Source of the DNA: Ketobacter sp. MCCC 1A13808
GTDB lineage: Bacteria > Pseudomonadota > Gammaproteobacteria > Pseudomonadales > Ketobacteraceae
Reading direction: 5' to 3'
DNA length: 64,000 bases
Assembly: GCF_009746715.1 (NCBI RefSeq)
Contig: NZ_VRKW01000016.1
Coordinates: 17,880-81,879 of the forward strand
Below, piece by piece: positions 37,918 to 47,333 of the stretch (positions within the stretch are counted from its first letter, which is position 1; each line of letters starts with the position of its first letter). The position numbers and the translations under genes are program-made. Below the pieces are notes generated by a model. That model had not been told where the DNA came from and ran no database searches. It was given only the letters and a program-made list of their open reading frames with translations.

Positions 37918-38862
37918 ATGCCCAGTATTCTTGACTCAGTAGACCAACGTACGCAATTAGTAGGGGAAAACCGCCTGGAGCTGCTGATGTTTCGACTGCA
38001 ACGGGGCAGTTTATTTGCGCTGAATGTGTTCAAAATTCAGGAAGTACAAACCCTGCCAAAGTTAACCAACTTACCCCAGAGCCATCCCCATATTGTCGGG
38101 GTTACTTATGCCAGAGACCGGACGATACCGGTGATTGATCTGAGTGCGGCTATTGGGATGGGCCAGCTCACAGAGCGGGAAAACTGCAACATTATTATTA
38201 CGGAATACAATCGGTCTGTGCAGGCGTTTCTGGTGAAGTCGGTGGATCGCATCGTGAATATGAATTGGGAAGAAATCATGCCTCCGCCGAAAGGGGCGGG
38301 ACGTGCCCATTATCTTACGGCAATCACCAAATACGATGATCAACTGGTGGAGATCATCGATGTTGAGAAAGTGCTGCAGGAAGTGTCGCCGTTCAATACC
38401 CAGGTTAACCCGGAAATTCTGGATTCGGGAGTGATCTCGCGTTCGACGGGGCTTGAAGTGTTGGCCGTAGATGATTCCAGCGTAGGTCTGGCACAGGTCC
38501 GGGAAACCATTAAACAACTGGGTCTCACCCTGATTTCGGCCAGTGACGGTGCGATGGCACTACGCATGTTGAAACAGTGGGCCGATGAAGGGATTGATGT
38601 GCACCGTAAATTAACGATGGTGATCACGGATGCGGAAATGCCGGAGATGGATGGCTATCGCCTGACACGGGAAATACGAAGTGATCCCCGTTTAAAGGAC
38701 CTTTATGTGATTTTGCATACTTCGCTGAGCGGAAGCTTTAACAAAGCCATGGTCGAAAAAGTAGGCTGCAATGATTTCCTGTCCAAGTTCGAGCCGGACA
38801 AATTAGCCATGGCAGCCCAGCAACGGGTACGGGAATACTGTGATCTGTATTCTATAAGCTAG
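37918..38862 (+). CDS. cheV: Chemotaxis coupling protein CheV
   Basis: The protein is a CheW-like domain (about 15-155; VIDLSAAIGM, VEIIDVEKVL) fused to a receiver domain (about 180-305). The receiver has an acidic pair (VDDSS), phosphoacceptor Asp in VITDAEMPEMDGY, Thr in LHTSLSG and Lys in LSKFEPD. CheV couples chemoreceptors to CheA and adapts by phosphorylation. The ATG at 37918 begins the conserved SILDSVDQRTQLVGENRLE segment; a GTG at 37906 would add four residues. No other chemotaxis genes are in the window, so it is an orphan cheV. Confidence 0.93.
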   Translation: MPSILDSVDQRTQLVGENRLELLMFRLQRGSLFALNVFKIQEVQTLPKLTNLPQSHPHIVGVTYARDRTIPVIDLSAAIGMGQLTERENCNIIITEYNRSVQAFLVKSVDRIVNMNWEEIMPPPKGAGRAHYLTAITKYDDQLVEIIDVEKVLQEVSPFNTQVNPEILDSGVISRSTGLEVLAVDDSSVGLAQVRETIKQLGLTLISASDGAMALRMLKQWADEGIDVHRKLTMVITDAEMPEMDGYRLTREIRSDPRLKDLYVILHTSLSGSFNKAMVEKVGCNDFLSKFEPDKLAMAAQQRVREYCDLYSIS

Positions 38863-38874
38863 GTACACAGCACC

Positions 38875-39336
38875 TTATTGATCGCAGCAGGGTTCGAAAG
38901 CCGCTTTTATTTCATCCATTCGCGAGCGGTTTTTCCCCATATCACTGTAGCCCACCCGCGATGCCGAGCGGACTTGTACGTTATCCTCGCCTACCAGAAA
39001 CTCTCCGTCATCCACAAAGCGCATGAGTTTTGTTGTAAACTCCACATGAATATATTGGTCATCCTGGCTGACAATGCGGGTTCGGGGGTAATTATTGATC
39101 GTCTGCACCAATTTATTCTTGGCCGCTTCTGCGGTGCCGGTGTATTTCAATACCGGATAGAGGTGATCTTCATCGGTGTTGGTAGAGCTGATGCAGTTGG
39201 GTTTGTCACCACAGGCCGATAACTTATTATTCTCGATGCCCCCGGCTACCGGTTGGGATCCGCATCCGGTCTGCGCGAGAGTGGATGTGAACAACAGTGC
39301 TAACCAGGCTAGCCGGTGAGTGGGTTGAATGGTCAT
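38875..39336 (-). CDS. DUF1499 family probable lipoprotein
   Basis: The 153-residue protein has an N-terminal hydrophobic signal ending in TGCGSQ; the lipobox (Q-T-G-C) is imperfect but a lipoprotein is likely. The DUF1499 core is clear: CGDKPNCISSTNTDEDH, HVEFTTKLMRFVDDGEF and VQVRSASRVGYSDMGKNRSRM. The family is widespread in proteobacteria and of unknown function. It is convergent with cheV (12 bp apart) and divergent from thpR. Confidence 0.9.
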   Translation of the reverse strand: MTIQPTHRLAWLALLFTSTLAQTGCGSQPVAGGIENNKLSACGDKPNCISSTNTDEDHLYPVLKYTGTAEAAKNKLVQTINNYPRTRIVSQDDQYIHVEFTTKLMRFVDDGEFLVGEDNVQVRSASRVGYSDMGKNRSRMDEIKAAFEPCCDQ

Positions 39337-39408
39337 AGAGCGTTACCTTTAATTGCCTGTGATGAGAAAGTCCACATCGTAACGGTTTTTCAACGGATAG
39401 AATAGGCT

Positions 39409-39984
39409 ATGGGATTAGAGTTAAGTACCGCTGCGACAATCCGCAGTTTCATCGGCATCCCATTGACTGAATCCGACCGGCAACTATGCGAAACGCTGGC
39501 GGCATCCATGAAATCCCGCGTACCGTCTTCAGTGCGCTGGGTGGCAGGCGATAACTTCCATATCACGTTGTTGTTTTTGGGGAATCAATCGCCTGTAGTG
39601 CTTGACGCGCTGGCATCACGATTATCCCTGACGCTCGCTCAACAGCCGTCGTTCGATTTACACACCAAGCACATCAGCACATTCCCTGACGCGAAATCCG
39701 GAATACTGGCTCTGGAGCTGAGCCCTTGTGCCGAGTTACTTTTGTTAAGGGATAAGATTCAGCAAGCGGCGCTGAAAACAGGTATACGTGATTTCGACTC
39801 CCATTCCTCATTCCGGCCACACATTACACTGGGTCGGTTTCGTTCAAGAACGGAAACGGGTATTTGTAATACGAAAGCGGCTTGCCAATTCCGCGTGCAA
39901 TCAGTGGCGTTATTCGAGAGTGTGACGAGAGCCGGAGGCGCTCAGTATCGGACGAGATTCAAATTTGATTTTTATTCCGATTGA
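39409..39984 (+). CDS. thpR: RNA 2',3'-cyclic phosphodiesterase
   Basis: This 191-residue protein of the 2H phosphoesterase superfamily has the two catalytic tetrapeptides HITL (in FHITLLFLGN, about residue 50) and HITL (in RPHITLGRF, about 140), spaced as in ThpR/LigT. The enzyme opens 2',3'-cyclic phosphates on RNA ends and was first noted for an in vitro 2'-5' ligase activity. The start RSFIGIPL is also typical. A 286-bp AT-rich, gene-free stretch follows. Confidence 0.93.
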   Translation: MGLELSTAATIRSFIGIPLTESDRQLCETLAASMKSRVPSSVRWVAGDNFHITLLFLGNQSPVVLDALASRLSLTLAQQPSFDLHTKHISTFPDAKSGILALELSPCAELLLLRDKIQQAALKTGIRDFDSHSSFRPHITLGRFRSRTETGICNTKAACQFRVQSVALFESVTRAGGAQYRTRFKFDFYSD

Positions 39985-40270
39985 AAACACAGCGGGTTTA
40001 TCGTTTGAAGCAACGCCGAACTTTAATAGTGCTATAAAATTCTGGTCGTTAATATTGAACTAAATTGACATAATCGTTGGTTTTTTGTGAATTAGTACCT
40101 GAAATTCTAGGTTTTTTGAACTTATTGTTGTAGTAGTATATCGCCGAGTCAGGACGATTTCTGACGTTCCGGCTTGATTGCCAAATCTCTAAATGCATCG
40201 CTGAATTCGGTTTCAGCCAGAGTCCCGATCCGGATTCTATCGAAATATTAGAACTCATTGAGGAAATGGA

Positions 40271-42871
40271 ATGCCTATTTCAGACCGGGCCTGGTCACGC
40301 CCCTGCATGTTGCTTTTGCTGTGCATCCTTTGTTGCAGTCATGCCGTTGCTGCGGATCGTCCGAATATCGTATTTATATTGGTTGATGATGTGGGTTGGG
40401 GTGAGGTTTTTCCTGAAAAGCCAACCACACAGGTGGCTTTGCCTGCGCTCTCATCGCTTGCTTCCCAGGGTATACGGTTCAATGATGCGCACACATCTGC
40501 TGCTAAATGTGCTCCGTCCCGTTACAGTATTCTGACCGGCAATTATCAATGGCGAGGTCTACGCTCGTGGGGTCAATGGAATTATAAAGCCGGGTCACAA
40601 GTGCTGGATGGACAGGCGACGCTCGCCACGCTATTGAAAGGCGCTGGCTATACCAGTTCTTATATAGGCAAGTCCCATCTTGGCGGTCGGTTTTATGAAA
40701 AGGGTAAAAACAGCTTACTCTACAGTAACGATGATGCAAGAGTAGACTTTGCCCGACCAATGCAGCAGGGTTTTAGATGGCTTGGGTTCGACTATTCTTA
40801 TGCTTTGTTGCGTGGCATCCAGGAAAGCCCCTATGCTTATTTTGAGAATGATCTTTTGGTTGGTAATCCGGCGGACCTGATCACTTTTGAAAAAGGGCAC
40901 TATCCGCATTCACAAATTCTCAAGTCCGGCCCGGGTCTGCCGGGTTGGAATCAGCGTGATACGGGACCAGAATTACTGAATAAAGCCCTTTCTTTTATCG
41001 ATTCTCACACTGCCGGCGCATCGGCAGCCTCACCTTTCTTTTTGTACTACAACACGCAGGCTGTGCATGGACCTAATATTCCCCCGGATTCTATTAGCGG
41101 CAGGAATGTCGCCGGTGTCAGTGGTATTTCTCCACGGGTTGATATGCTGGTGGAAATCGATGCTGTCGTCGAAGCGGTGACGAACAAGCTACAGTCCCTG
41201 GGGCTGCTTGATAACACCATTATTATTTTTTCCAGTGATAACGGAGGTCAGCGCCTCCCCAATGAAACCAGTCTCGGACATGATTCTAACGCTGGGTTGC
41301 GTGGTGACAAGGGCACTATCTATGAAGGCGGGCATCGCGTTCCGCTGATTATTAAATGGGGTAATGGATTCAAAAATTCTTCACTGGCGCCAGGTTCTGG
41401 AGTGGACGGGCTGGTTGGTGTGCAGGATGTTTTTGCGACTCTGGCTGAGTTGTTTGCTATGCCGGTTGACTCCGATGACGCCAGGGACAGTATTTCATTC
41501 CTTCCATTGTTACTCGGTCAAACGGATAAAAGTTCAAGGATTTCGATGATACACGAGGCCGACGCGCCTGAACGAGGCGCTTCAGACGGAATTAAGGGGC
41601 GTCACTTTTCCTATCGTTTTCAGGATTGGAAATTGGTTTTTAACGATCAGCATAAGCCGGTGGGGTTGTATAAGATCAGTGATGACCTTTTTGAAAGAAA
41701 TAACCTGGTCCGGGATTCTCGCTATGCAGGCGTGGTTCAAGATCTGGTCAATAAATTCGAAGACGAGTTTTCAAGTGAGCGCACCTCTGATCCGGTTTCA
41801 CCTGAGCCACCCATTCCGCCCGGTCCTTCTGATCCACCTGTGAATAGCGCTCCTCAAGTCAATTTTGTTAGCTCCGGTCCCGGCACCTTGCTGCAGGGGG
41901 AGAGGTTGGTTCTGAGTGCCACTGCGTCGGATGCTGAGGACGGTGATATTTCTTCCGCGATTCGTTGGTCTTCCAGTTTGGATGGCGATTTAGGAACGGG
42001 CAGTTCAATTGATAGAAATGATTTAAGTGTGGGGACGCACACACTGACGGTGTCGGTATCGGATTCCGGTGGGTTGAGCCAGCAATCCAGCTTGACCCTG
42101 TCGGTGGTTGCCGGTCCAGATGGGTTTAGTGATGGATTGGCCAGCATTCAAGATTCATTTATCAACGCCAAGTTTCCGAAGGCCAATTTTGGTTCTGGTA
42201 ACTTTGTGCGTGTCGATTATCTAGAGCCCAAAATAAGCTATTTGCAATTTGATTTGGGCGGCTTGGCGGAGTCGATTCAGTCTGCCAGATTAAGTTTGGC
42301 TGTGGATCAGGTGGACAAAGACGGCACAGTCAGCGTACATCTGATTTCCAGCTCTTGGTCCGAAGGTACCTTAAACGGTAAGAGCTTACCGGAAGTTGAT
42401 GATGCTGTAGTAACGACCTTCCGGGTATCGAAACAGGATGTGGGCAAAAGGGTTTCGGTCGATCTTTCTCTCACCGGCATTCAGTGGCAGCAATTTCCGG
42501 CCAGTAATTACGGCATTGCCTTACGTCCGGCGAGTAATGTCAAAGTTTCGTTCAATTCGAAAGAGTCGGGTAATGGCCCCATATTTAAGGTCAGTGCTGA
42601 TAGTGATCTTATGGATCCTACTCCTGGCCCCGGCCCCACTCCTGGCCCGGAACCCGAACCTGAGCCCGAGCCCGAGCCTGGTCCTGACCCCCAGGATCCT
42701 GAGCAGCCGGGTGACATAACGCCGCCCAGAGACGCGGGACCTGATAGTGATGAACCTGAGCCGGCTTCTTCCGGTGGCGGTGGTGGCTCCATGCCATTGG
42801 GGCTGATCCTGCTCTACGCAGTCATGCTGGTTGGTAGGCATCGGAAAAGAGTCCGTTTGCGACTTCAGTGA
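40271..42871 (+). CDS. Surface/secreted sulfatase with GlyGly-CTERM tail
   Basis: The 866-residue protein has a signal peptide (cleavage near AVAADRP) and a sulfatase domain (about 29-495). Metal ligands lie in LVDDVGWGE; the formylglycine-forming motif CAPSR has Cys80; GKSHLGG and SSDNGG follow. Next come an Ig/PKD-like domain (about 525-617), a DNRLRE-type beta domain (about 622-780), a Pro-Glu linker, and a C-terminal GlyGly run, hydrophobic helix and basic tail. That tail is the GlyGly-CTERM signal cut by rhombosortase. A TGAGGA ribosome site lies 6 bp before the ATG. Removal of sulfate from polysaccharides is likely; substrate unknown. Confidence 0.9.
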   Translation: MPISDRAWSRPCMLLLLCILCCSHAVAADRPNIVFILVDDVGWGEVFPEKPTTQVALPALSSLASQGIRFNDAHTSAAKCAPSRYSILTGNYQWRGLRSWGQWNYKAGSQVLDGQATLATLLKGAGYTSSYIGKSHLGGRFYEKGKNSLLYSNDDARVDFARPMQQGFRWLGFDYSYALLRGIQESPYAYFENDLLVGNPADLITFEKGHYPHSQILKSGPGLPGWNQRDTGPELLNKALSFIDSHTAGASAASPFFLYYNTQAVHGPNIPPDSISGRNVAGVSGISPRVDMLVEIDAVVEAVTNKLQSLGLLDNTIIIFSSDNGGQRLPNETSLGHDSNAGLRGDKGTIYEGGHRVPLIIKWGNGFKNSSLAPGSGVDGLVGVQDVFATLAELFAMPVDSDDARDSISFLPLLLGQTDKSSRISMIHEADAPERGASDGIKGRHFSYRFQDWKLVFNDQHKPVGLYKISDDLFERNNLVRDSRYAGVVQDLVNKFEDEFSSERTSDPVSPEPPIPPGPSDPPVNSAPQVNFVSSGPGTLLQGERLVLSATASDAEDGDISSAIRWSSSLDGDLGTGSSIDRNDLSVGTHTLTVSVSDSGGLSQQSSLTLSVVAGPDGFSDGLASIQDSFINAKFPKANFGSGNFVRVDYLEPKISYLQFDLGGLAESIQSARLSLAVDQVDKDGTVSVHLISSSWSEGTLNGKSLPEVDDAVVTTFRVSKQDVGKRVSVDLSLTGIQWQQFPASNYGIALRPASNVKVSFNSKESGNGPIFKVSADSDLMDPTPGPGPTPGPEPEPEPEPEPGPDPQDPEQPGDITPPRDAGPDSDEPEPASSGGGGGSMPLGLILLYAVMLVGRHRKRVRLRLQ

Positions 42872-42892
42872 GGTGTTATCGGTAGGTTCATA

Positions 42893-42921
42893 CTCCGGGG
42901 CGTCAGTGCCCCGGAGCTTTT
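42893..42921 (+). terminator. Rho-independent terminator after the sulfatase gene
   Basis: Perfect 9-bp arms CTCCGGGGC and GCCCCGGAG enclose a 6-base loop and are followed by CTTTT. It lies 22 bp after the sulfatase stop and about 50 bp before the convergent dnaE2 end. Confidence 0.85.
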
Positions 42922-42971
42922 GTAGCGGAAATGTTTTCTCCGTATTCTTGCAGCTGATTTTTATCTGTGCG

Positions 42972-45900
42972 TCAATGAAAATCCCTGGAATGAGTTTCAA
43001 GCTCTCCCAGCAGGTAACTGCAATCGGTAATTTCTCCGGCAATGACGTGAATCACGCTGCCTTCCCGCTCCACCACACCTTTAATTTTCATCAAACGGGA
43101 ATGCACCACAGTTGCCCGGTTACGTTCTACTAAATCCCGCCACACCACGATATTGCTGTTTCCGGTTTCGTCTTCCAGAGTAATGAAAACCACGCCGGTG
43201 GCAGTGCCTGGACGCTGCCGTCCGGTAACGATACCGGCGATGCGGACAAAACGTTTATGTCCCATGGCATATAGGTCCTGATGTCGTTTGCAGCCTTTCA
43301 GATCCGGGTGCTCGCGCAGTAAGGACATCGGGTGTCGTCCCAAGGTGAGTCCCAGGCTGTGATAATCTTCACTGAGATTGTCGGCTTCGCCAGGGGGGGG
43401 CAGCGTGACCGCCGTTTCCCGTTGTTGCTGTTGCTGTAGCAGTGGTGATTCCTGCTGTAGTCCCTGGGTTTCCCATCGAGCCTGAAAGCGGTGTTGTTGA
43501 AAACAGCTAAATGCATCGGCATGGGCGAGGGCATCCAGATCCCGTTTATTGAGCTTACAGCGTTGTATTAAGTCTTGTAACGAGCTGAAGGGGTGGTGCT
43601 CCCGTTGCAGCAGCAGCGTATCGACACCTTGTCGTGACAGGTTCTTCACTAACCTGAAGCCCAGTCGGATGGCTGGCTGTTGCTGGGGTTGCTGCGCCTG
43701 GGCATCGCTTTCCAGGCTGTGGTCCCACTGGCTTTTTAAGGCGTCCACTGCGCGTACTTCTACCTGATGACGTTTGATGTCCTGTACCAGTTGCGATGGT
43801 GAATAGAACCCCATGGGTTGGCTGTTCAGCAGGGCGCAGCAAAAGGCCGCTGGCTCATGGCATTTCAGCCAGGCAGAGGCATAGACCAGTAAAGCAAAAC
43901 TGGCGGCGTGAGATTCCGGAAAACCGTATTCACCAAAGCCTCGAATCTGGGAAATAATGCGCCGTGAAAAGTCTTCAGAATAACCACGGGACAATAAACC
44001 GTGGGCGAGCTTTGCTTCGTAGGGTTGTAACTGACCTTTGCGTTTCCAGGCGGCCATGGCGCGGCGTAATTGATCTGCTTCTCCGGCACTGAAGCCCGCA
44101 GCCACCATCGCCAACTCAATGACCTGTTCCTGAAAAATGGGCACACCCAGGGTGCGTTCCAAGACGTGTCGCACTTCGTCGCTGACATAGTGAACCTGCT
44201 CCAGGCCCTGACGCCTTCGCAGATAGGGGTGCACCATATCCCCCTGAATCGGTCCTGGCCGTACAATGGCCACTTCAATCACCAGATCGTAGAAACAGGC
44301 GGGTTTGAGGCGGGGTAGCATCGCCATCTGGGCACGGGATTCCACCTGAAACACGCCGACGCTGTCGCCGCGTTGCAGCAGTTCATAGGTTGCCGGGTTT
44401 TCCTGCGGCAGAGTGGAGAGCGTCCAGCGTTGCCCGCGTATTTGTTCGATGAGATCAAAGCTCTTACGAATGGCGCTGAGCATACCCAACCCCAGAACGT
44501 CGATTTTCATTAAACTCAAGGCTTCGATATCGTCTTTATCCCATTGCACTACGGTACGCTCCGGCATGGACGCATTTTCAATGGGCACTAACTGATCCAG
44601 TGGCCCGGCGGAAATAATAAACCCGCCTACATGCTGCGACAGATGACGAGGGAACCCGAGCAATGTATCCACCAGGGATTTGAAACGCTGAATACGGGGG
44701 TTGCGAATATCGATTCCCAATTCGGTTAACCGTTGCGGGAGTTGCTCCTGCTTATCCCACCAGGCGATGGATTTCGACAGTTGATCCAGTAACGTTTGAT
44801 CAAACCCCATGGCTTTACCAACATCACGAATCGCACTTTTGATACGGTAAGTGATTAAAGTCGCGGTTAACGCTGCGCGCTGGCGCCCGTATTTACGATA
44901 AATAAACTGAATGACTTCTTCACGTCGTTCGTGCTCAAAATCCACATCAATATCCGGCGGCTCATTACGTTCTTTGGAAATAAAACGTTCGAACAATAAC
45001 GAGCTTTTGGCGGGGTCTACTTCGGTGATAAACAAACAAAAGCATACGGCTGAATTAGCAGCTGAGCCTCTGCCTTGACAGAGAATGTTCTGGCTGCGGG
45101 CAAACTGTACAATGTCGTATACGGTGAGAAAATAGTATTCGTAATTCAGCTCATTGATCAGTCCCAGTTCTTTTTCCAGTAAACTCCGGACATGGGGTGT
45201 TACCCCCTCTGGCCAACGATGTTGCGCGCCGCTTTCTACTAACCGGCGTAAATAGGATTGCGCGCTGTGGCCGGGTGGAACCACTTCATGAGGGTATTCA
45301 TAGCGCAGCTCCTGCAGGGAAAACTGACATAATTGTGTGATCACCTGCGTTTGCTCGATGGCGGCCTGGGGGAAGTAACGTTGTATTTCTTCAACAGGGC
45401 GCAGGCTGCTTTCGCGGTTGGCATGCAATTGAAAACCGGCGCTGTGAATATGGGTGTTGAGGCGGATGGCGGTGACAATATCCTGCAGTGGTTGCCGTGA
45501 GGGGTGGTGAGTGTGTACCTGCCCGCACGCCACCAGCGGTAAACCCAGTTGCAGTGCCAGTTGTTGTCGCTGTCGGCAGCGTTGCTGGTCTTGTGGGTTC
45601 AGGTTGTTCTCCAGTCCTATCCACAGTCGCTGTGGAGCTGCATCCACTAATGCTTGCCGGTGGCTGTTTGCAGACCTGCTTTCTGTAGGTTGGCATTGGC
45701 CCAGGGAAGGGAACCAGATAAACAGGCATTCGCTCGTCAGGGGGGAAAGATCAGCTAATTTTAATTGGTAGTGCCCCTTTTCAGCCCGGCGGCGAGCCAG
45801 GGTGATCAGGGTGCAGAGCTGCCCGTAAGCGCGGCGGGTAGGGGCCAGTATGACGAAGTGAAAGCCCTCTTCACTGATAAAATCACTGCCGATGATTAAA

Positions 45901-46082
45901 CGAATATCCGGGTGTTGTCGGGCTTCGACATGGGCCCGTACTACACCGGCTACGGAGCACTCATCGGTAACGGCAAGACCGGGGTAACCCAGCGCAGAGG
46001 CTTGTTTTACCAGTTCTTCCGGGTGGGATGCGCCTTTCAGGAAACTGAAGTTGGAATAACAATGAAGTTCGGAATATGTCAT
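42972..46082 (-). CDS. dnaE2: Error-prone DNA polymerase DnaE2 (ImuC)
   Basis: The ATG at 46082 gives a 1036-residue protein beginning MTYSELHCYSNFSFLKG, the usual start of the PHP domain; a TTG at 46100 would extend it into the operator and is unlikely. The C-family polymerase core contains the catalytic PPDIDVDFEHERREEV, followed by a helix-hairpin-helix region and an OB domain near the C-terminus. DnaE2 carries out SOS-induced translesion synthesis with ImuA and ImuB. A LexA box lies 22 bp upstream. It is unusual in being about 6.2 kb from imuB and having its own operator. Confidence 0.96.
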   Translation of the reverse strand: MTYSELHCYSNFSFLKGASHPEELVKQASALGYPGLAVTDECSVAGVVRAHVEARQHPDIRLIIGSDFISEEGFHFVILAPTRRAYGQLCTLITLARRRAEKGHYQLKLADLSPLTSECLFIWFPSLGQCQPTESRSANSHRQALVDAAPQRLWIGLENNLNPQDQQRCRQRQQLALQLGLPLVACGQVHTHHPSRQPLQDIVTAIRLNTHIHSAGFQLHANRESSLRPVEEIQRYFPQAAIEQTQVITQLCQFSLQELRYEYPHEVVPPGHSAQSYLRRLVESGAQHRWPEGVTPHVRSLLEKELGLINELNYEYYFLTVYDIVQFARSQNILCQGRGSAANSAVCFCLFITEVDPAKSSLLFERFISKERNEPPDIDVDFEHERREEVIQFIYRKYGRQRAALTATLITYRIKSAIRDVGKAMGFDQTLLDQLSKSIAWWDKQEQLPQRLTELGIDIRNPRIQRFKSLVDTLLGFPRHLSQHVGGFIISAGPLDQLVPIENASMPERTVVQWDKDDIEALSLMKIDVLGLGMLSAIRKSFDLIEQIRGQRWTLSTLPQENPATYELLQRGDSVGVFQVESRAQMAMLPRLKPACFYDLVIEVAIVRPGPIQGDMVHPYLRRRQGLEQVHYVSDEVRHVLERTLGVPIFQEQVIELAMVAAGFSAGEADQLRRAMAAWKRKGQLQPYEAKLAHGLLSRGYSEDFSRRIISQIRGFGEYGFPESHAASFALLVYASAWLKCHEPAAFCCALLNSQPMGFYSPSQLVQDIKRHQVEVRAVDALKSQWDHSLESDAQAQQPQQQPAIRLGFRLVKNLSRQGVDTLLLQREHHPFSSLQDLIQRCKLNKRDLDALAHADAFSCFQQHRFQARWETQGLQQESPLLQQQQQRETAVTLPPPGEADNLSEDYHSLGLTLGRHPMSLLREHPDLKGCKRHQDLYAMGHKRFVRIAGIVTGRQRPGTATGVVFITLEDETGNSNIVVWRDLVERNRATVVHSRLMKIKGVVEREGSVIHVIAGEITDCSYLLGELETHSRDFH

Positions 46083-46084
46083 AA

Positions 46085-46140
46085 ATTTGCTGCCCCGCAA
46101 TATACTGTAATAATATACAGTATATTGCGGGGCAGCAAAT
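46085..46140. repeat. 56-bp inverted repeat with perfect 25-bp arms around the dnaE2 SOS box
   Basis: The left arm (46085-46109, beginning ATTTGCTGCCCCGC) is the exact reverse complement of the right arm (46116-46140), with six central bases ATAATA. The left arm ends 3 bp before the dnaE2 start codon; the right arm ends 4 bp before the stop codon of the metalloprotease gene. The LexA box occupies the centre. Confidence 0.97.
46105..46120 (-). promoter_or_regulatory. LexA box of dnaE2
   Basis: CTGTAATAATATACAG fits the gammaproteobacterial SOS operator CTG-N10-CAG. Its 20-bp core (with flanking TA on each side) differs from the imuA operator at one base. It lies 22 bp upstream of the dnaE2 ATG. 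Confidence 0.92.
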
Positions 46141-46144
46141 CAGC

Positions 46145-47101
46145 TTAATCCCAGCGGGGTTTCAAGCGATCCCAGGTATAGCGCAACATCCAGCGATCCC
46201 AGTCGGTTACTTCAAAAGCACTGCCGGCCACCATTACGCTATAAGGTTCCGGGGTCGATTGCGTCCATGTTCTCCAGTTGTAGTAATCAGGAAAACCAAA
46301 ACCGTGTCCCATCTCATGTAAAAAAATATGCAGGTTTTCCGATTTAACCTGCCCAGTGAAATAGGACCGGCCAACGCGCTGACCCCAGTCGCCGCCAGCG
46401 CCGCCGTTCATGCCCTCGGTTAACCACAGCGATTGATCGTAGTGGTTGGCTTTGCCACCCGGGCACTGAGGGTAGCTGTAACCCGCTTCCTGATGAAAAA
46501 ATCGGCCGCACACCTGTGCACATTGGGGTGCATTTTCATAATAGTCACCCACGTAAACCGGGACCGGGTCATCATTCCATTGCAGCGTAGAACGGTTCCG
46601 CACGGCCCAACCAACGACATTCACATCAATGTGTTGGTGGGGGAAATGATTGTAGCCGGCTAGCTTGCTGAACCAGGCGTTCACATTGCGGCGTAATGCC
46701 GCTTCTATGTCGTCCCGAAGGTCAGGGGAGACAGGCACGTCCGATTCATAGCGGACACAGTAATTCAATTTCCCGTTATTTTGCATTACCTGGTCGAGAA
46801 TGGTGTTGTAGAACCCGCTGATACTTCCGTTGCGTGGACGCGCTCCGGTTTTACCTTCAAAACCTCCTGTCATCTCCTTCCAAGTAAGCTCAATACTGTT
46901 AACCATATCCGGTGGTACGTCATCCCATTGGGTGCCTGGCGATGTGATCGGAGGATCGCCAGGCACATCATCATCCGTATTTGGATTGTCATTTCCGGGG
47001 TATGGGTTAAAGGCGGCTGCGTTGACTGAAAATATTATGCATGTGGCCGTAATGCATGCTTGAAAAGCCCTGTTCACAAGTGATTCTCCCTGTCGTTCCA
47101 T
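46145..47101 (-). CDS. Secreted zinc metalloprotease, family unassigned
   Basis: The ATG at 47101, 10 bp after AAGGA, gives 318 residues. It has a signal peptide (cleavage near NAAAFN), then an Asp/Pro-rich spacer (NDNPNTDDDVPGDPP). The catalytic domain has a zincin motif HEMGHGFGFPD (about 260-270), i.e. HExxH with a glycine and a third ligand as in metzincins, and a possible Met-turn SVMVAG about 20 residues later. Several cysteines (CVRYE, CAQVCGRFF, YPQCPGG) suggest disulfides. Substrate and family name are not recognised. It is divergent from the PepSY operon and directly upstream of dnaE2 with no terminator other than the inverted repeat. Confidence 0.82.
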   Translation of the reverse strand: MERQGESLVNRAFQACITATCIIFSVNAAAFNPYPGNDNPNTDDDVPGDPPITSPGTQWDDVPPDMVNSIELTWKEMTGGFEGKTGARPRNGSISGFYNTILDQVMQNNGKLNYCVRYESDVPVSPDLRDDIEAALRRNVNAWFSKLAGYNHFPHQHIDVNVVGWAVRNRSTLQWNDDPVPVYVGDYYENAPQCAQVCGRFFHQEAGYSYPQCPGGKANHYDQSLWLTEGMNGGAGGDWGQRVGRSYFTGQVKSENLHIFLHEMGHGFGFPDYYNWRTWTQSTPEPYSVMVAGSAFEVTDWDRWMLRYTWDRLKPRWD

Positions 47102-47252
47102 AAACAAAAAATCCTTGTAGCATAAGGCCAGATATTGATGCAGAACTCATCATGAAAATAACGGTTACGTTCAGTTTTGTGATCTGTCCGACAAACAGGA
47201 TCTGGCCCTTGCGGTCCATGCCGGGAGGGGATGCGTAGCGCGAAACTCAGGC

Positions 47253-47270
47253 ATTCAGATTCAGTTAAGG
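47253..47270 (+). promoter_or_regulatory. Candidate response-regulator operator upstream of the PepSY operon
   Basis: A direct repeat of ATTCAG (47253-47258 and 47259-47264), followed by TTAAGG and preceded by a related ACTCAG, lies about 65-80 bp before the first PepSY gene. OmpR-type regulators often bind tandem hexamers, so this may be an autoregulatory site. Weak evidence. Confidence 0.3.
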
Positions 47271-47333
47271 TCGTACTTGTAGTTTGGAATCGTTGCCACT
47301 ACGGGCGACGTCTTTTAACTAGAGGAATTTACT

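Noticed and set aside
40079..40118. Direct repeat GGTTTTTTG twice, 31 bp apart, in the AT-rich gap before the sulfatase
   Set aside because: Short and T-rich; can easily arise by chance and has no link to a known element.
46085..46140. Inverted repeat as the end of an insertion sequence
   Set aside because: No transposase gene, no partner copy of the repeat elsewhere in the window and no target-site duplication seen.
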